A stretch of 48,883 bases of DNA from contig CAQIBN010000001.1 of assembly GCA_948805675.1 (NCBI GenBank), forward strand, positions 1-48,883. Reading direction: 5' to 3'. The notes below the pieces were generated by a model. The model did no database searches, was not told the DNA's origin, and worked only from the letters and a program-made list of their open reading frames with translations. The position numbers and the translations under genes were made by a program. The stretch comes from an uncultured Clostridia bacterium. Lineage in GTDB: Bacteria; Bacillota; Clostridia; TANB77; CAG-508. Shown here piece by piece: positions 19,205 to 27,897 of the stretch (its first letter is position 1; each line of letters opens with the position of its first letter).

Positions 19205-19358
19205 AAAAGCCTCCTAATATATAAGATTGTTTATATATTATAACATAAATTATATGGGAAATCAATAGTTATCGTAATATAAAAAATTATAATATATCTG
19301 ATTATACATTGAAATCTTGTTAATGACATGATATATTGTTAATTATAGGAGTGATAAT

Positions 19359-19538
19359 ATGGAATATAGTGTTGGGGATATTGTAAGAACTAAAAAGCAA
19401 CATCCTTGTGGTAGTAAATTGTGGGAAATTACTAGAATAGGGGTAGATTTTAAATTAAAGTGTTTAGGATGTGGACATGTTATTATCTTAGAAAGACAAA
19501 AGGCTCTTAAAGCAATAACTAAAAAGATTGAAAAATAA
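19359..19538 (+). CDS. DUF951 family protein
   Basis: A 59-residue protein. It starts M-E-Y-S-V-G-D-I-V-R-T-K-K-Q-H-P-C-G and contains C-L-G-C-G-H, a Cys set suggesting a small metal-binding fold, as in DUF951 proteins often found near ychF or engB in Firmicutes. AGGAGTGAT precedes the ATG. The function is not established. Confidence 0.85.
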   Translation: MEYSVGDIVRTKKQHPCGSKLWEITRIGVDFKLKCLGCGHVIILERQKALKAITKKIEK

Positions 19539-19658
19539 TAAAATTTAGGTATCTAAATACAAAAATAGAATAAATTAAAATTAGGTAAGTATGATAAAAG
19601 AAAATTTTATAATTAATAAATAATATTGATGAAGAAAAAATAGAAAGTGAAAAATATT

Positions 19659-19701
19659 AGCAAAATTGTCAAAAGTAAATAAATACTATGACAATTTTGC
19701 T
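19659..19701. terminator. Terminator between DUF951 gene and engB
   Basis: Perfect 13-bp stem AGCAAAATTGTCA/TGACAATTTTGCT between two convergent genes, T-rich on both sides. Confidence 0.75.
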
Positions 19702-19715
19702 TTATCATATCAAGA

Positions 19716-20300
19716 TTAAATAATATAAGTAGTTAAATAATCCCAGACCTTTTCTGAATATATTTTTCTTTCACTAGAGAATGGTAAAAATGTGAAATCT
19801 GCAATTGGATTTAGCTCTTTTTGGAGCATATTTACTGCATTATCTACTTTAGTAATAGCAATTTTATCAGCTTTATTTGCAATTACTATAAAGGGTAATC
19901 CTGAACGAATTATATAATCATACATTAATTTATCATTTGTTCCAGGACTATGTCTTATATCTATTAATAAAATAATTAAAGAAATGTTTTTTCTAATATG
20001 CAGGTATTCATCTATAAAACCATTAACCTTGCATTGTTCTTGTTTGGACATTTTACTATATCCATAACCTGGTAAATCTACAAAGTAGAATTTATTATCC
20101 ATATTATAAAAATTTATTTGTCTTGTTTTTCCTGGCTCGCTACTAGTTCTTGCTAGTTTTTTTCTATTAATCATAGTATTAATAAATGAAGATTTACCAA
20201 CATTAGATTTACCAACTAATACTATTTCTGGTAATCCATTAGTTGGATATTGCTTTTGGCTTACAGCCGATATTTCGAATTTTGGTTCTTTGATTTGCAT
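19716..20300 (-). CDS. engB: Ribosome biogenesis GTP-binding protein EngB/YsxC
   Basis: Small GTPase of 194 residues for 50S subunit assembly. G1 is G-K-S-N-V-G-K-S-S, G3 is D-L-P-G-Y-G and G4 is N-K-A-D-K. AAGGAA precedes the start. It is downstream of serS on the same strand with a 180-base spacer, so it may have its own promoter. No in-frame CGG. Confidence 0.95.
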   Translation of the reverse strand: MQIKEPKFEISAVSQKQYPTNGLPEIVLVGKSNVGKSSFINTMINRKKLARTSSEPGKTRQINFYNMDNKFYFVDLPGYGYSKMSKQEQCKVNGFIDEYLHIRKNISLIILLIDIRHSPGTNDKLMYDYIIRSGLPFIVIANKADKIAITKVDNAVNMLQKELNPIADFTFLPFSSERKIYSEKVWDYLTTYII

Positions 20301-20480
20301 ATTTTAGATTCCTTTCCTTGCTTTTGCTGACACTACATATGACAAAAGCATAAATAATTTTTACTTTTCCTATATGTTTTTTATAATCTGGATGTTACAG
20401 TTCTTAATTAAATCTAATAAGAATTGTTATATATTTATATCTGTAAGTTTTGAGTTTATAAAAATATTATTATATATAAA

Positions 20481-21767
20481 TTAAATTTCAGGTGTAATCT
20501 TTTCTAAACCACCCATATAAGTTCTTAAGACTTGTGGAATATTAATACTTCCATCAGCATTATAGTTATTTTCAAGGAAAGCAATTAACATACGAGGAGG
20601 AGCAACTACAGTATTATTTAATGTATGAGCATAGTAATTTCCTTTTTCACCTTTAATACGGATTCCAAGGCGTCTGCTCTGGGCGTCTGTAAGGTTAGAA
20701 CAACTTCCAACTTCAAAATATTTTTTTTGCCTTGGACTCCATGCTTCTATATCTACACTTTTAGATTTTAAATCTGCTAAATCACCACTACAACATTCTA
20801 ATGTACGAACTGGAATGTCTAAACTTCTAAAAAGTTCTACAGTATAAGACCACATTTTATCATACCATTCATAGCTTTCGTTAGGTTCACATACAACAAT
20901 CATTTCTTGTTTTTCAAATTGATGTATACGATAAACACCACGTTCTTCAATTCCATGAGCACCTTTTTCTTTTCTAAAACAAGGTGAATATGATGTAATA
21001 GTATAAGGTAGCTCAGATTTTTTTAGGATTTGGTCTTTAAATTTACCAATTACTGAATGTTCACTTGTTCCAATTAGATATAAGTCTTCACCTTCTATTT
21101 TATACATCATTGCATCCATTTCTTCAAAACTCATAACCCCTGTAACTATATCAGAACGAATCATATATGGTGGAATACAATAAGTGAATCCTTTATTAAT
21201 CATAAAATCTCTTGCATATGATAATATGCTTGAGTGAAGTCTTGCAATATTACCCATTAAATAGTAAAAACCATTTCCAGCTACACGTCTTGCAGAATCT
21301 AAATCAAGTCCAGATAACTTTTCCATAATTTCTGCATGATATGGGATTTCATAATCTGGAACTATAGGGTCACCATATTTTTTTACTTCTACATTTTTAC
21401 TATCATCTTCTCCTATAGGAACAGATTCATGTATAATATTAGGTATTTTCATCATTCTAGTTTTTATTTCTTCACCAAATTTAACTTCTAATTTTTCATT
21501 TTCTATAAGTTCTTCATTTATTTTTTGCACTTCTAGTTTTATTTTTTCTGCTTCATCTTTTTTTCCTTCTTTCATTAAAGCACCAATATTACTACTTAGC
21601 GAATTTCTCTTACTTCTTAATTCATCTCCTTTTAGTTTTACATTACGATTTTTTAAGTCTAGTTCTATAATTTCATCTACTAATATTAGTTTATGATTTT
21701 GAAACTTTTTCTTAATATTTTCTTTTACTATATCTGGATTTTCTCTTAAAAATTTAATATCTATCAT
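20481..21767 (-). CDS. serS: Serine-tRNA ligase
   Basis: Class II synthetase of 428 residues. The N-terminal long coiled-coil arm (about residues 30-100) is followed by motif 2 F-R-K-E-K-G-A-H-G and motif 3 with G-S-C-S-N-L and N-N-T-V-V-A-P-P-R. GGAGG lies 8 nt before ATG. It follows a DUF1653 gene by 14 nt, and the unit begins with a T-box leader, so expression should respond to uncharged tRNA-Ser. Confidence 0.96.
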   Translation of the reverse strand: MIDIKFLRENPDIVKENIKKKFQNHKLILVDEIIELDLKNRNVKLKGDELRSKRNSLSSNIGALMKEGKKDEAEKIKLEVQKINEELIENEKLEVKFGEEIKTRMMKIPNIIHESVPIGEDDSKNVEVKKYGDPIVPDYEIPYHAEIMEKLSGLDLDSARRVAGNGFYYLMGNIARLHSSILSYARDFMINKGFTYCIPPYMIRSDIVTGVMSFEEMDAMMYKIEGEDLYLIGTSEHSVIGKFKDQILKKSELPYTITSYSPCFRKEKGAHGIEERGVYRIHQFEKQEMIVVCEPNESYEWYDKMWSYTVELFRSLDIPVRTLECCSGDLADLKSKSVDIEAWSPRQKKYFEVGSCSNLTDAQSRRLGIRIKGEKGNYYAHTLNNTVVAPPRMLIAFLENNYNADGSINIPQVLRTYMGGLEKITPEI

Positions 21768-21781
21768 AAAATTTCCTCCAA

Positions 21782-22042
21782 TTATAAATAATTTTTTTCA
21801 ATATCTTCTGCAATTTCAAATCTATATTTTTGGCCTGTTATATTATCAGGTCTTTCTGGGATAGATGATAAAAACATTTTTTCTGGTCTAACCCAAGTTA
21901 GTCTATTATCTTCTCTTTCATATAATGGTTTATATACAACTATTCTTTCTTTTGTTTCACTATCATATGCAACATTTTCTACAAAATAGTAATTTCCTTT
22001 AAAATGTCTATACACTTTACCAATTTTAACTTCATTTTCCAT
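21782..22042 (-). CDS. DUF1653 domain protein
   Basis: An 86-residue protein that begins M-E-N-E-V-K-I-G-K-V-Y-R-H-F-K-G-N-Y-Y and contains V-Y-K-P-L-Y and W-V-R-P-x-x-M-F, typical of DUF1653. GGAGG just upstream selects this ATG over a TTG four codons earlier. Function unknown; co-transcription with serS behind the T-box is suggested by the 14-nt gap. Confidence 0.85.
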   Translation of the reverse strand: MENEVKIGKVYRHFKGNYYFVENVAYDSETKERIVVYKPLYEREDNRLTWVRPEKMFLSSIPERPDNITGQKYRFEIAEDIEKNYL

Positions 22043-22089
22043 AATAACCTCCAAAAATATATAATTTTATAGTGTTTAATACAATAAAA

Positions 22090-22325
22090 CAAAAACGTCC
22101 TTATGAAAACATAAGGACGAAAAATTTCGTGGTACCACCTTAATTTATATATAATAATATATAACTTAATAATGCCTATAACCTAGCATAACTTGGTTTA
22201 GCTTTCGCTAAAAGCTTCAAGAGGAGATTCTTAAACTATTTTAAACTATTTCCACCACACATAGCCTCTCTATATAAAATTTAGTTTAGTACTAATCTCT
22301 TGTTAAACACTTAATATTGTAGAAT
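22090..22325 (-). promoter_or_regulatory. T-box riboswitch, serine specific
   Basis: On the minus strand the leader has a purine-rich Stem I (AGAGAGG, GGTGGAA), the T-box AAGGTGGTACCACG, and a terminator of 10-bp CGTCCTTATG/CATAAGGACG with T run. A candidate serine specifier TCT is at 22225-22227 in AGAATCTCC. It precedes DUF1653-serS, so the terminator would be disrupted when tRNA-Ser is uncharged. Confidence 0.88.
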
Positions 22326-22392
22326 ATTGTATCATAGAATAAATTAAAAAGCAATAAAATGTTATTAAAATTTTAAGTTCAATATAATAGAT

Positions 22393-22510
22393 GTTACTGG
22401 TCAAAAATTTTGAATAATGCATTATTTTGAAAGTAAATGTTATCTATATTTTATTGAAAAACTATTAAAATTGATTTTAGAGTAAAGACTTTATTAAGAG
22501 TAATTAATAG
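22393..22510 (+). repeat. Dispersed ~120-bp repeat, copy B
   Basis: Begins GTTACTGG, carries AATAATGCATTATTTT, then an AAAATTGATTTTAGAGTAAA block and TTTATTAAGAG. It has the same order of blocks as the copies at 7264 (inverted) and 32602. Confidence 0.65.
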
Positions 22511-22642
22511 GATTGTTATAATTTGTAATTAATAATTAAAAGATTAAAAAATTTATATTAAATGTTTATGAATAATTTAGAGAATTTATATAATAGTAAA
22601 AATTAAAATTCATAAGTTAGTATTAAATATTATATAATAAAG

Positions 22643-22672
22643 AACAGTAGGCAATAAATGCCAACTGTTATT
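22643..22672 (-). terminator. Terminator of the small minus-strand gene
   Basis: AACAGTTGGCA with TGCCTACTGTT forms an imperfect stem directly downstream of the stop codon. Confidence 0.6.
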
Positions 22673-22675
22673 AGG

Positions 22676-23032
22676 TTAAGCGACTTTTTCTACAATGCCT
22701 GTACGATAAATGTTACGATATGAAGTTGTTTTTGTTTCTTTTTGGTTCTCTGGAATAAGTGTAATGTTAATGTTTATATCATTAGTAATAGATATATTCA
22801 TATAAATCCGATCAAATTTTGAAATTTTATGACGTGATACAGGCCTACCAATATAATTTGGCAGATATTCCTGTATATCCACTATTTTTCGATTAAAATC
22901 AAAATAGATGGTATTCTTATAATGCTCTCCAAATTTCGTTTGTACAGAAATAGTAAAGTTTTCTTTATTATTCATTTTTTGTGAAAGAACATCAGCTAAT
23001 GATAATTCTTCTAACCGTTTACAATTTGACAT
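22676..23032 (-). CDS. Unrecognised 118-residue protein with in-frame CGG at codons 6 and 75
   Basis: No family recognised. It is hydrophilic, with a beta-rich pattern (N-I-S-I-T-N-D-I-N-I-N-I-T-L-I) late in the protein. A perfect GGAGG precedes ATG and a terminator follows. CGG at 23015-23017 is codon 6, in AAA CGG TTA, the same triplet context as the gene at 15387; +1 shifting gives GGT TAG and immediate stop. A second CGG at 22808-22810 is codon 75. In the triplet reading both are Arg. Confidence 0.55.
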   Translation of the reverse strand: MSNCKRLEELSLADVLSQKMNNKENFTISVQTKFGEHYKNTIYFDFNRKIVDIQEYLPNYIGRPVSRHKISKFDRIYMNISITNDININITLIPENQKETKTTSYRNIYRTGIVEKVA

Positions 23033-23240
23033 AATAATCCTCCTAATAAAATATTCACACTTGTGTGATTAAAATGTATTATAACATATAATTATATAAT
23101 ATTCAAATAAAAAAGTCTATTGTATTTAAAATGTATTTGTGATATAAAATTTGATATTAGAAAGTTATATTGTTTTAAATTAAAAAATTTTTGAATTAAT
23201 AAATTGATGATAACAATCAAATTTGTGGAGGGAGAAAAAG

Positions 23241-23798
23241 ATGAAGGAAAAATTTATAGAATTACTAAAAAGTACAAATAGAGAAGGAATGGAAGAATTA
23301 ATAAAATTTATAGAAGAAAAAACAGATTTTTTTATAGCACCTGCAAGTACTAGATTTCATGGTAGTCATGAAGGAGGGTTACTTGAGCATAGTATGAAAG
23401 TATATGAAATATTAAATTATAAAATAAAAAATAATGTAATAGATTTATATGCTTCAGAAGATACTATAATTATAGTTAGTTTATTACATGATATATGTAA
23501 AGCGAATTTTTATAAGGTAGATTATAGAAATGCTAAAAATGCAAGAGGAGAATGGGAAAAGGTTCCATATTATACAGTTGAAGATACAATACCATATGGA
23601 CATGGAGAAAAATCTGTAATGATGTTAACAGAATATATAAAGTTAACATCTGAGGAGAAATATTGTATACGTTGGCATATGGGATTTTCTGAGCCAAAAG
23701 AAAGTTATACAACACTTGGTATTGCATACAAAAAATATCCACTTGCATTATTAGTAAATGAGGCAGACTTAGAAGCAAGTTATTTTTATGATTTATAA
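23241..23798 (+). CDS. HD-domain hydrolase
   Basis: A 185-residue protein with an HD metal-binding motif: H in G-L-L-E-H-S-M-K and the HD pair in S-L-L-H-D-I-C-K, with a later H-G-E-K and W-H-M-G. HD proteins are phosphohydrolases of nucleotides or RNA; the substrate is not evident. ATG 23241 follows GGAGGGAG. An isolated gene with no close partner. Confidence 0.75.
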   Translation: MKEKFIELLKSTNREGMEELIKFIEEKTDFFIAPASTRFHGSHEGGLLEHSMKVYEILNYKIKNNVIDLYASEDTIIIVSLLHDICKANFYKVDYRNAKNARGEWEKVPYYTVEDTIPYGHGEKSVMMLTEYIKLTSEEKYCIRWHMGFSEPKESYTTLGIAYKKYPLALLVNEADLEASYFYDL

Positions 23799-23949
23799 TA
23801 AAAATATATAAAATAAAAAATTATATTTATAAAATTTATATTAAATTAATGTTAAAGATGTATCATGTATGAATTAATAGTGTTGAAAATAAAGATAAAT
23901 GTTTTTATAAAACTTTGTGGTAAATGAAGTTGCAGAAAGTGGGGGGACA

Positions 23950-24411
23950 ATGAATAAATACATTAGATTTGCTAAAGAAAGTGCAGAAAATGGACTAAAG
24001 AATAATGAAGGAGGTCCATTTGGTGCAGTTATTACAAATAAAGATGGTAATATAATATCTATGGGGAATAATAAGGTTTTAAAAAATAATGACCCAACAG
24101 CACATGCAGAGATTGTAGCAATAAGAAATGCATGTGAAAAATTAGAAACATATGACTTATCAAACTATATATTGTATACTTCTTGTGAGCCATGTCCAAT
24201 GTGTTTATCTGCAATTATTTGGGCAAATATAAAAAATGTTTATTATGCTTGTACAAAAGAAGATGCATCAAGTATAGGATTTAGGGATGATATAATTTAT
24301 AAATATTTACAAGGAAAAAATAAAGAGTTAATTAACTTACAGCAAATTGATAGAGATGAATGTATAGATTTATTTAATAAGTATAAAGATGAAAAAGGGA
24401 AAATCTATTAA
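23950..24411 (+). CDS. guaD: Guanine deaminase-type nucleoside deaminase
   Basis: A 153-residue cytidine deaminase-fold enzyme. H-A-E-I-V-A-I gives His and catalytic Glu, and S-C-E-P-C-P-M-C gives the two Cys zinc ligands. The G-F-R-D-D stretch and length resemble Bacillus GuaD, which converts guanine to xanthine; tRNA adenosine deaminase TadA is the main alternative. A GTGGGGGGA precedes ATG. Confidence 0.8.
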   Translation: MNKYIRFAKESAENGLKNNEGGPFGAVITNKDGNIISMGNNKVLKNNDPTAHAEIVAIRNACEKLETYDLSNYILYTSCEPCPMCLSAIIWANIKNVYYACTKEDASSIGFRDDIIYKYLQGKNKELINLQQIDRDECIDLFNKYKDEKGKIY

Positions 24412-24469
24412 AATTTAATTTATTCACTTTTTATAAAAGATAGAATAGTATATATTAGGAGGATAAGAG

Positions 24470-24563
24470 ATGTTTTATCTTGGATTATTAATTCGGTTTA
24501 ATTATTGGCTCTAATATAGGACTATTCTATTTCGCTATGTGCAGAAGTGCTTCTAAATATTAA
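24470..24563 (+). CDS. 30-residue single-helix membrane peptide, DUF3789-like (+1 shift at CGG 24494)
   Basis: AGGAGG precedes ATG 24470. After eight codons an in-frame CGG (24494-24496) leads to a stop; skipping the C gives M-F-Y-L-G-L-L-I-G-L-I-I-G-S and then a helix ending C-R-S-A-S-K-Y before TAA. Peptides of this form, one transmembrane helix with G-x-x-x-G spacing and a short basic tail, are common in Firmicute genomes (DUF3789-like) and have unknown function. Only the shifted reading is hydrophobic throughout. Confidence 0.7.
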
Positions 24564-24577
24564 TTATAGGTATAAAA

Positions 24578-24620
24578 AAAGAACAGAAAGCAAAAAATTG
24601 GGATTTCTGTTCTGTTTTTG
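24578..24620 (+). terminator. Terminator after the small membrane peptide
   Basis: GAACAGAAA paired with TTTCTGTTC followed by a T-rich tract. Confidence 0.8.
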
Positions 24621-24626
24621 TATTTA

Positions 24627-24660
24627 ATACCTTGACAGATGAGGTATGTATAAATATAAT
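24627..24660 (+). promoter_or_regulatory. Promoter and likely PadR operator
   Basis: TTGACA at 24632-24637, exactly 17 bp, and TATAAT at 24655-24660. An inverted repeat ATACCT/AGGTAT (24627-24632 and 24642-24647) overlaps the -35 box, a suitable place for repression by the PadR protein encoded next. Confidence 0.75.
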
Positions 24661-24681
24661 ATATATTAAGAGGTGATAATA

Positions 24682-25017
24682 ATGTCAATTGCATCAGATT
24701 TAATAAGAGGTTCTACAGATACTATAATACTTGCACATTTAATGAAAAAAGATAGTTATGGCTATGAAATTAACAAATCTATTTCAGAGATAACAAATGG
24801 GCAATATGAATTAAAAGAAGCAACTTTATATACAGCATTTAGGAGATTAGAAGAAATGGGAATGATAGTATCTTATTGGGGAGATGAAAATAGTGGAGCA
24901 AGAAGAAGATACTATAAAATAACAAATATAGGGCAAGGCTACTATAAAGAGAGTAAAGCAGAATGGGAAAATGCACAAATATTAATAAGTAAATTAATTA
25001 AATTGGGGGAGATATAA
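24682..25017 (+). CDS. PadR family transcriptional regulator
   Basis: A winged-helix regulator of about 111 residues with D-S-Y-G-Y-E-I-N-K, E-A-T-L-Y-T-A-F-R-R-L-E and G-A-R-R-R-Y-Y-K-I-T, all PadR signatures. AGAGGTG precedes ATG 24682; GTG 24673 is a weaker alternative. It ends 1 nt before the next gene, and the operon PadR, DUF1700, DUF4097 is a known Firmicute arrangement tied to envelope stress, so it likely represses its own operon. Confidence 0.9.
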   Translation: MSIASDLIRGSTDTIILAHLMKKDSYGYEINKSISEITNGQYELKEATLYTAFRRLEEMGMIVSYWGDENSGARRRYYKITNIGQGYYKESKAEWENAQILISKLIKLGEI

Positions 25018-25018
25018 A

Positions 25019-25694
25019 ATGGAGGAAAAATTAAAAAGATATGTAGAGGATATTTTTGAAAATGCACAAAAAACTAAAAAAGCATGTGAGTTAAAAGAGG
25101 AAATTACATCAAACTTAATAGATAAATATAATGATTTAGTTAAGTCTGGAAAAACACAAGAAGATAGTTATAATATTGCAATTTCCAATATGGGAAATAT
25201 AGAAGAATTAATATCTAATTTACAAGATGAAAATAATAAATGGGATACAGATTATATTCGGAAAACAAAGAAAAAAGTCAGCAATACTTGTATCTAGCGC
25301 TGTTGGGATATATATATTAAGTGTTGTTCCAGTTATATTGTTTAGTGAATTAAATATTGAAGGATTAACAGAAGAATTAGGTGTTATATTTATGTTTATA
25401 TTTGTAGCAATTGCAACTATGCTACTTGTATATAATGGAATGTCTAAACCTAAATATAAAAGTGCAAATGATACAATGGTAGAAGAATTTAAGGAATGGA
25501 AAGTAAATAAAGAAATAAAAAAGACAGCAAAAAAAAGTATTAATTCAGCTCTATGGTGCTTAATTGTTGCTATATATATTGGAATTAGTTATTTCTTTAA
25601 TGCATGGGCTTATTCTTGGATTATATTTTTAATAGGTGCATCTATTTCCAATATAATAGATGCTATATATGAATCTAATGAAAGAAGGGGATAG
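25019..25694 (+). CDS. HAAS/DUF1700-type permease-prefix membrane protein (+1 shift at CGG 25259)
   Basis: A 224-residue protein. The N-terminal 80 residues form the helical HAAS domain (L-K-R-Y-V-E-D-I-F, then A-I-S-N-M-G-N-I-E-E-L), and the C-terminal part has four hydrophobic segments. The two parts are in different frames, joined at in-frame CGG 25259-25261; skipping the C gives D-Y-I-G-K-Q-R-K-K-S-A-I-L-V. Proteins of this type pair with PadR regulators. Membrane localisation is clear, molecular function is not. Confidence 0.85.
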
Positions 25695-25697
25695 TTT

Positions 25698-26666
25698 ATG
25701 AATAAAGCAAGGATTATTTTATGGTTAATAGTAGCAATTGTATTAACTATTTTATTAATAGGATTATTAATTTCAAATGTAGAATTAATAAATATTTTTA
25801 GTAAAGAGAATGAAGATATTGTATATGAAAATGAATTTGATGTAAGTAATATAGAAACTATTAATTTAGATTGGACTAGTGGAAGTATTAATATATATAA
25901 ATATGATTCTAATAAAATTAAAGTAGTACAAAAAAGTAGATATGAATTAACAGAAGAGCAATTAGTAAATATTAATTATAAAGATGAAACTATATTAATT
26001 AAAGAAGGAAAAAAGAAAATTGGCTTTTTCTTTTTAGGATTTGGGAGTAAGTCTTCAAATTTAGATGTATATTTACCAGATAAAGAATTTGAAGAAGTAA
26101 GTGTGAAACTTTCAAGTGGTAAAGCTAGTTTAGAAAAAATAAACTCAAATAAAATTAATGTGAAAGTGAGTTCAGGAAAAATAGATATTAGTAAAATTAT
26201 TTCACAAAATATAAAAATTAATGTATTATCAGGAAGTGTTCTAATGAATGATGTAAAAACAACTTCCTTAGACTGTGAAGTTACATCTGGTAAAATTGAA
26301 ATAAATAGTATATATACAGATATTCTAAATGCTTCAGTTAAATCTGGAAAAATAAATATAGATGGAAGTGCAAAAAAAATGGATTTAAAAACTACTAGTG
26401 GAAAGATAGCTGTATGTAATGATGTTTTACCAGAAAAATTAGATGCAAAGGTAACATCTGGAAGAATAGATATTGCTATTCCAGAAAATGAAGGATTTGA
26501 AGTAAGTTATTCTTTATCATCAGGAAGCTTTAAATCTGACTTTGATTTATATTCAAATATGTCAAGTTTAGATAAAAAGAATGGAGAAGGAAAGTATAAA
26601 AATGGTGGTAATAAATTTAATTTTCAGGTTACAAGTGGAAAGATAATGTTAGAGAAGAAGAAATAA
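25698..26666 (+). CDS. DUF4097 family beta-strand repeat protein, membrane anchored
   Basis: A 322-residue protein. One N-terminal transmembrane helix (about residues 7-29) is followed by many short repeats with S-S-G-K or T-S-G-K at about 20-residue spacing, typical of the right-handed beta-solenoid of DUF4097/LiaG-like adhesin-type proteins. It starts 3 nt after DUF1700, so it is co-transcribed. A surface or periplasm-facing envelope-stress role is inferred from the operon type. Confidence 0.85.
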   Translation: MNKARIILWLIVAIVLTILLIGLLISNVELINIFSKENEDIVYENEFDVSNIETINLDWTSGSINIYKYDSNKIKVVQKSRYELTEEQLVNINYKDETILIKEGKKKIGFFFLGFGSKSSNLDVYLPDKEFEEVSVKLSSGKASLEKINSNKINVKVSSGKIDISKIISQNIKINVLSGSVLMNDVKTTSLDCEVTSGKIEINSIYTDILNASVKSGKINIDGSAKKMDLKTTSGKIAVCNDVLPEKLDAKVTSGRIDIAIPENEGFEVSYSLSSGSFKSDFDLYSNMSSLDKKNGEGKYKNGGNKFNFQVTSGKIMLEKKK

Positions 26667-26794
26667 GCATTGAAAGGTTATATAAAGAGTGATATAATTA
26701 AATAGCATTTTGCAATAATTGTATGAAAGGGGAGCTGAGAATAAAGTTCGCATTTTAGTAGAAAAAACTAAATAACTGGATGGAGGTAATACTA

Positions 26795-27771
26795 GTGGAT
26801 ACTTTACGTAATATATCTAGAAGTATTAGTAAGTTAATTCGTGAAGGGAAAACGACAAAGGAAATCATGGAAATACTGAATGTAAAAGAATTTGAGTTGT
26901 ATGATATATTGAAATCTAATTATAGTGAAAGATATTATAATGACTTATTTCGCAAACTTAAACAAAATGATATCTATGATAAAACAGAAATACTGGTTGA
27001 TACATCTGCTCTTAAAGTTGATGGTATGGTAGAATACTTATTAAAGTACTGTATAATTCTGATACATGTAAATGTAATTAGAGAAATGGATAAGAAAAAA
27101 AAGCAGGTGGTTGTTTTGGATTTAATATTCGCACTCTATTGAAGCTTTGTGCGGAAGACTACAATAGTGTTAAGTTTAAAGTTATAACATCAGAAGAGGT
27201 TAGCTCATATCCTGATGAGAATCTCATTTACTATCTTCGGAAAGAGTCGAAGCAGGGTAAGAACATCATATTAATTACTGATGATAATGCATTAGCATGT
27301 ATTGCAAAAGGATATGGGATAAAATATATTCTTGCAAGAGAACTTGATAATAAAAAAACGAATAAACATTTAAATAGGGTAAAAAGCAATAATAAAACAA
27401 CAAAAAAAGAAAATAATATAAAAAAGAATATAAATTTGGAATTTGTAAGACTTATGAAAGATGTATTATATCTATTTGTTCCAACAGGGAAAGAAGATTC
27501 TTTTATAGTACTTGATAAAGGAGAAATAAAGAGTTATATTGCAAATAACATTATTCTTAAAACTGGAGACGAAATTTTACAACTATTTAATACAAAGAAA
27601 GGAAAGTTAAAAATCCAAAAATTCAAGATTACAGATGCGCTAAGCCCAAAATGTGCGCAAGATTTAGGATTCGATATTATTACATCCATAGAGCAAATTG
27701 AAGAATTACCATATACAAATTCAGTAAAATCAAGAATACGTTATTTCTATACTTTAAATAAAAAAGCGTAA
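26795..27771 (+). CDS. PIN-domain protein, frame change at an A AAA AAG run
   Basis: GTG 26795 follows GGAGGT. The N-terminal ~60 residues resemble an HTH (G-K-T-T-K-E-I-M-E-I-L). The PIN nuclease fold follows: V-D-T-S-A-L, R-E-M-D and I-T-D-D-N-A-L-A provide Asp, Glu and Asp of the active site, then a Lys/Asn-rich linker and a C-terminal domain. The frame changes by -1 at 27097-27103 (A AAA AAG); the second frame gives K-A-G-G-C-F-G-F-N-I-R-T-L-L-K-L-C, continuing the fold, 325 residues in all. Unlike the host-like genes, CGG occurs as a normal Arg codon (Y-L-R-K-E, about 27238). Higher GC and other Arg codons suggest acquisition. Function beyond nuclease fold is unknown. Confidence 0.65.
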
Positions 27772-27784
27772 CAAGCTTAGGTCC

Positions 27785-27818
27785 CAAAGGAGAGTTCTTT
27801 ATGAAATCTCCTTTGAAA
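27785..27818 (+). terminator. Terminator after the PIN gene
   Basis: AAAGGAGA with TCTCCTTT flanks a T-rich loop, then an AT-rich tract. Confidence 0.6.
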
Positions 27819-27897
27819 TTTATTAAAAACTTGTAGAAAATAAATATAATATGAGATATAATATATTTAATACAAAAAAAGGAGGAATAGGATTAAT

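Noticed and set aside
27238..27240. CGG in the PIN gene as a +1 site
   Set aside because: The +1 frame reaches a stop within about a dozen codons, while the 0 frame continues the PIN fold with its last active-site Asp; here CGG reads as Arg.
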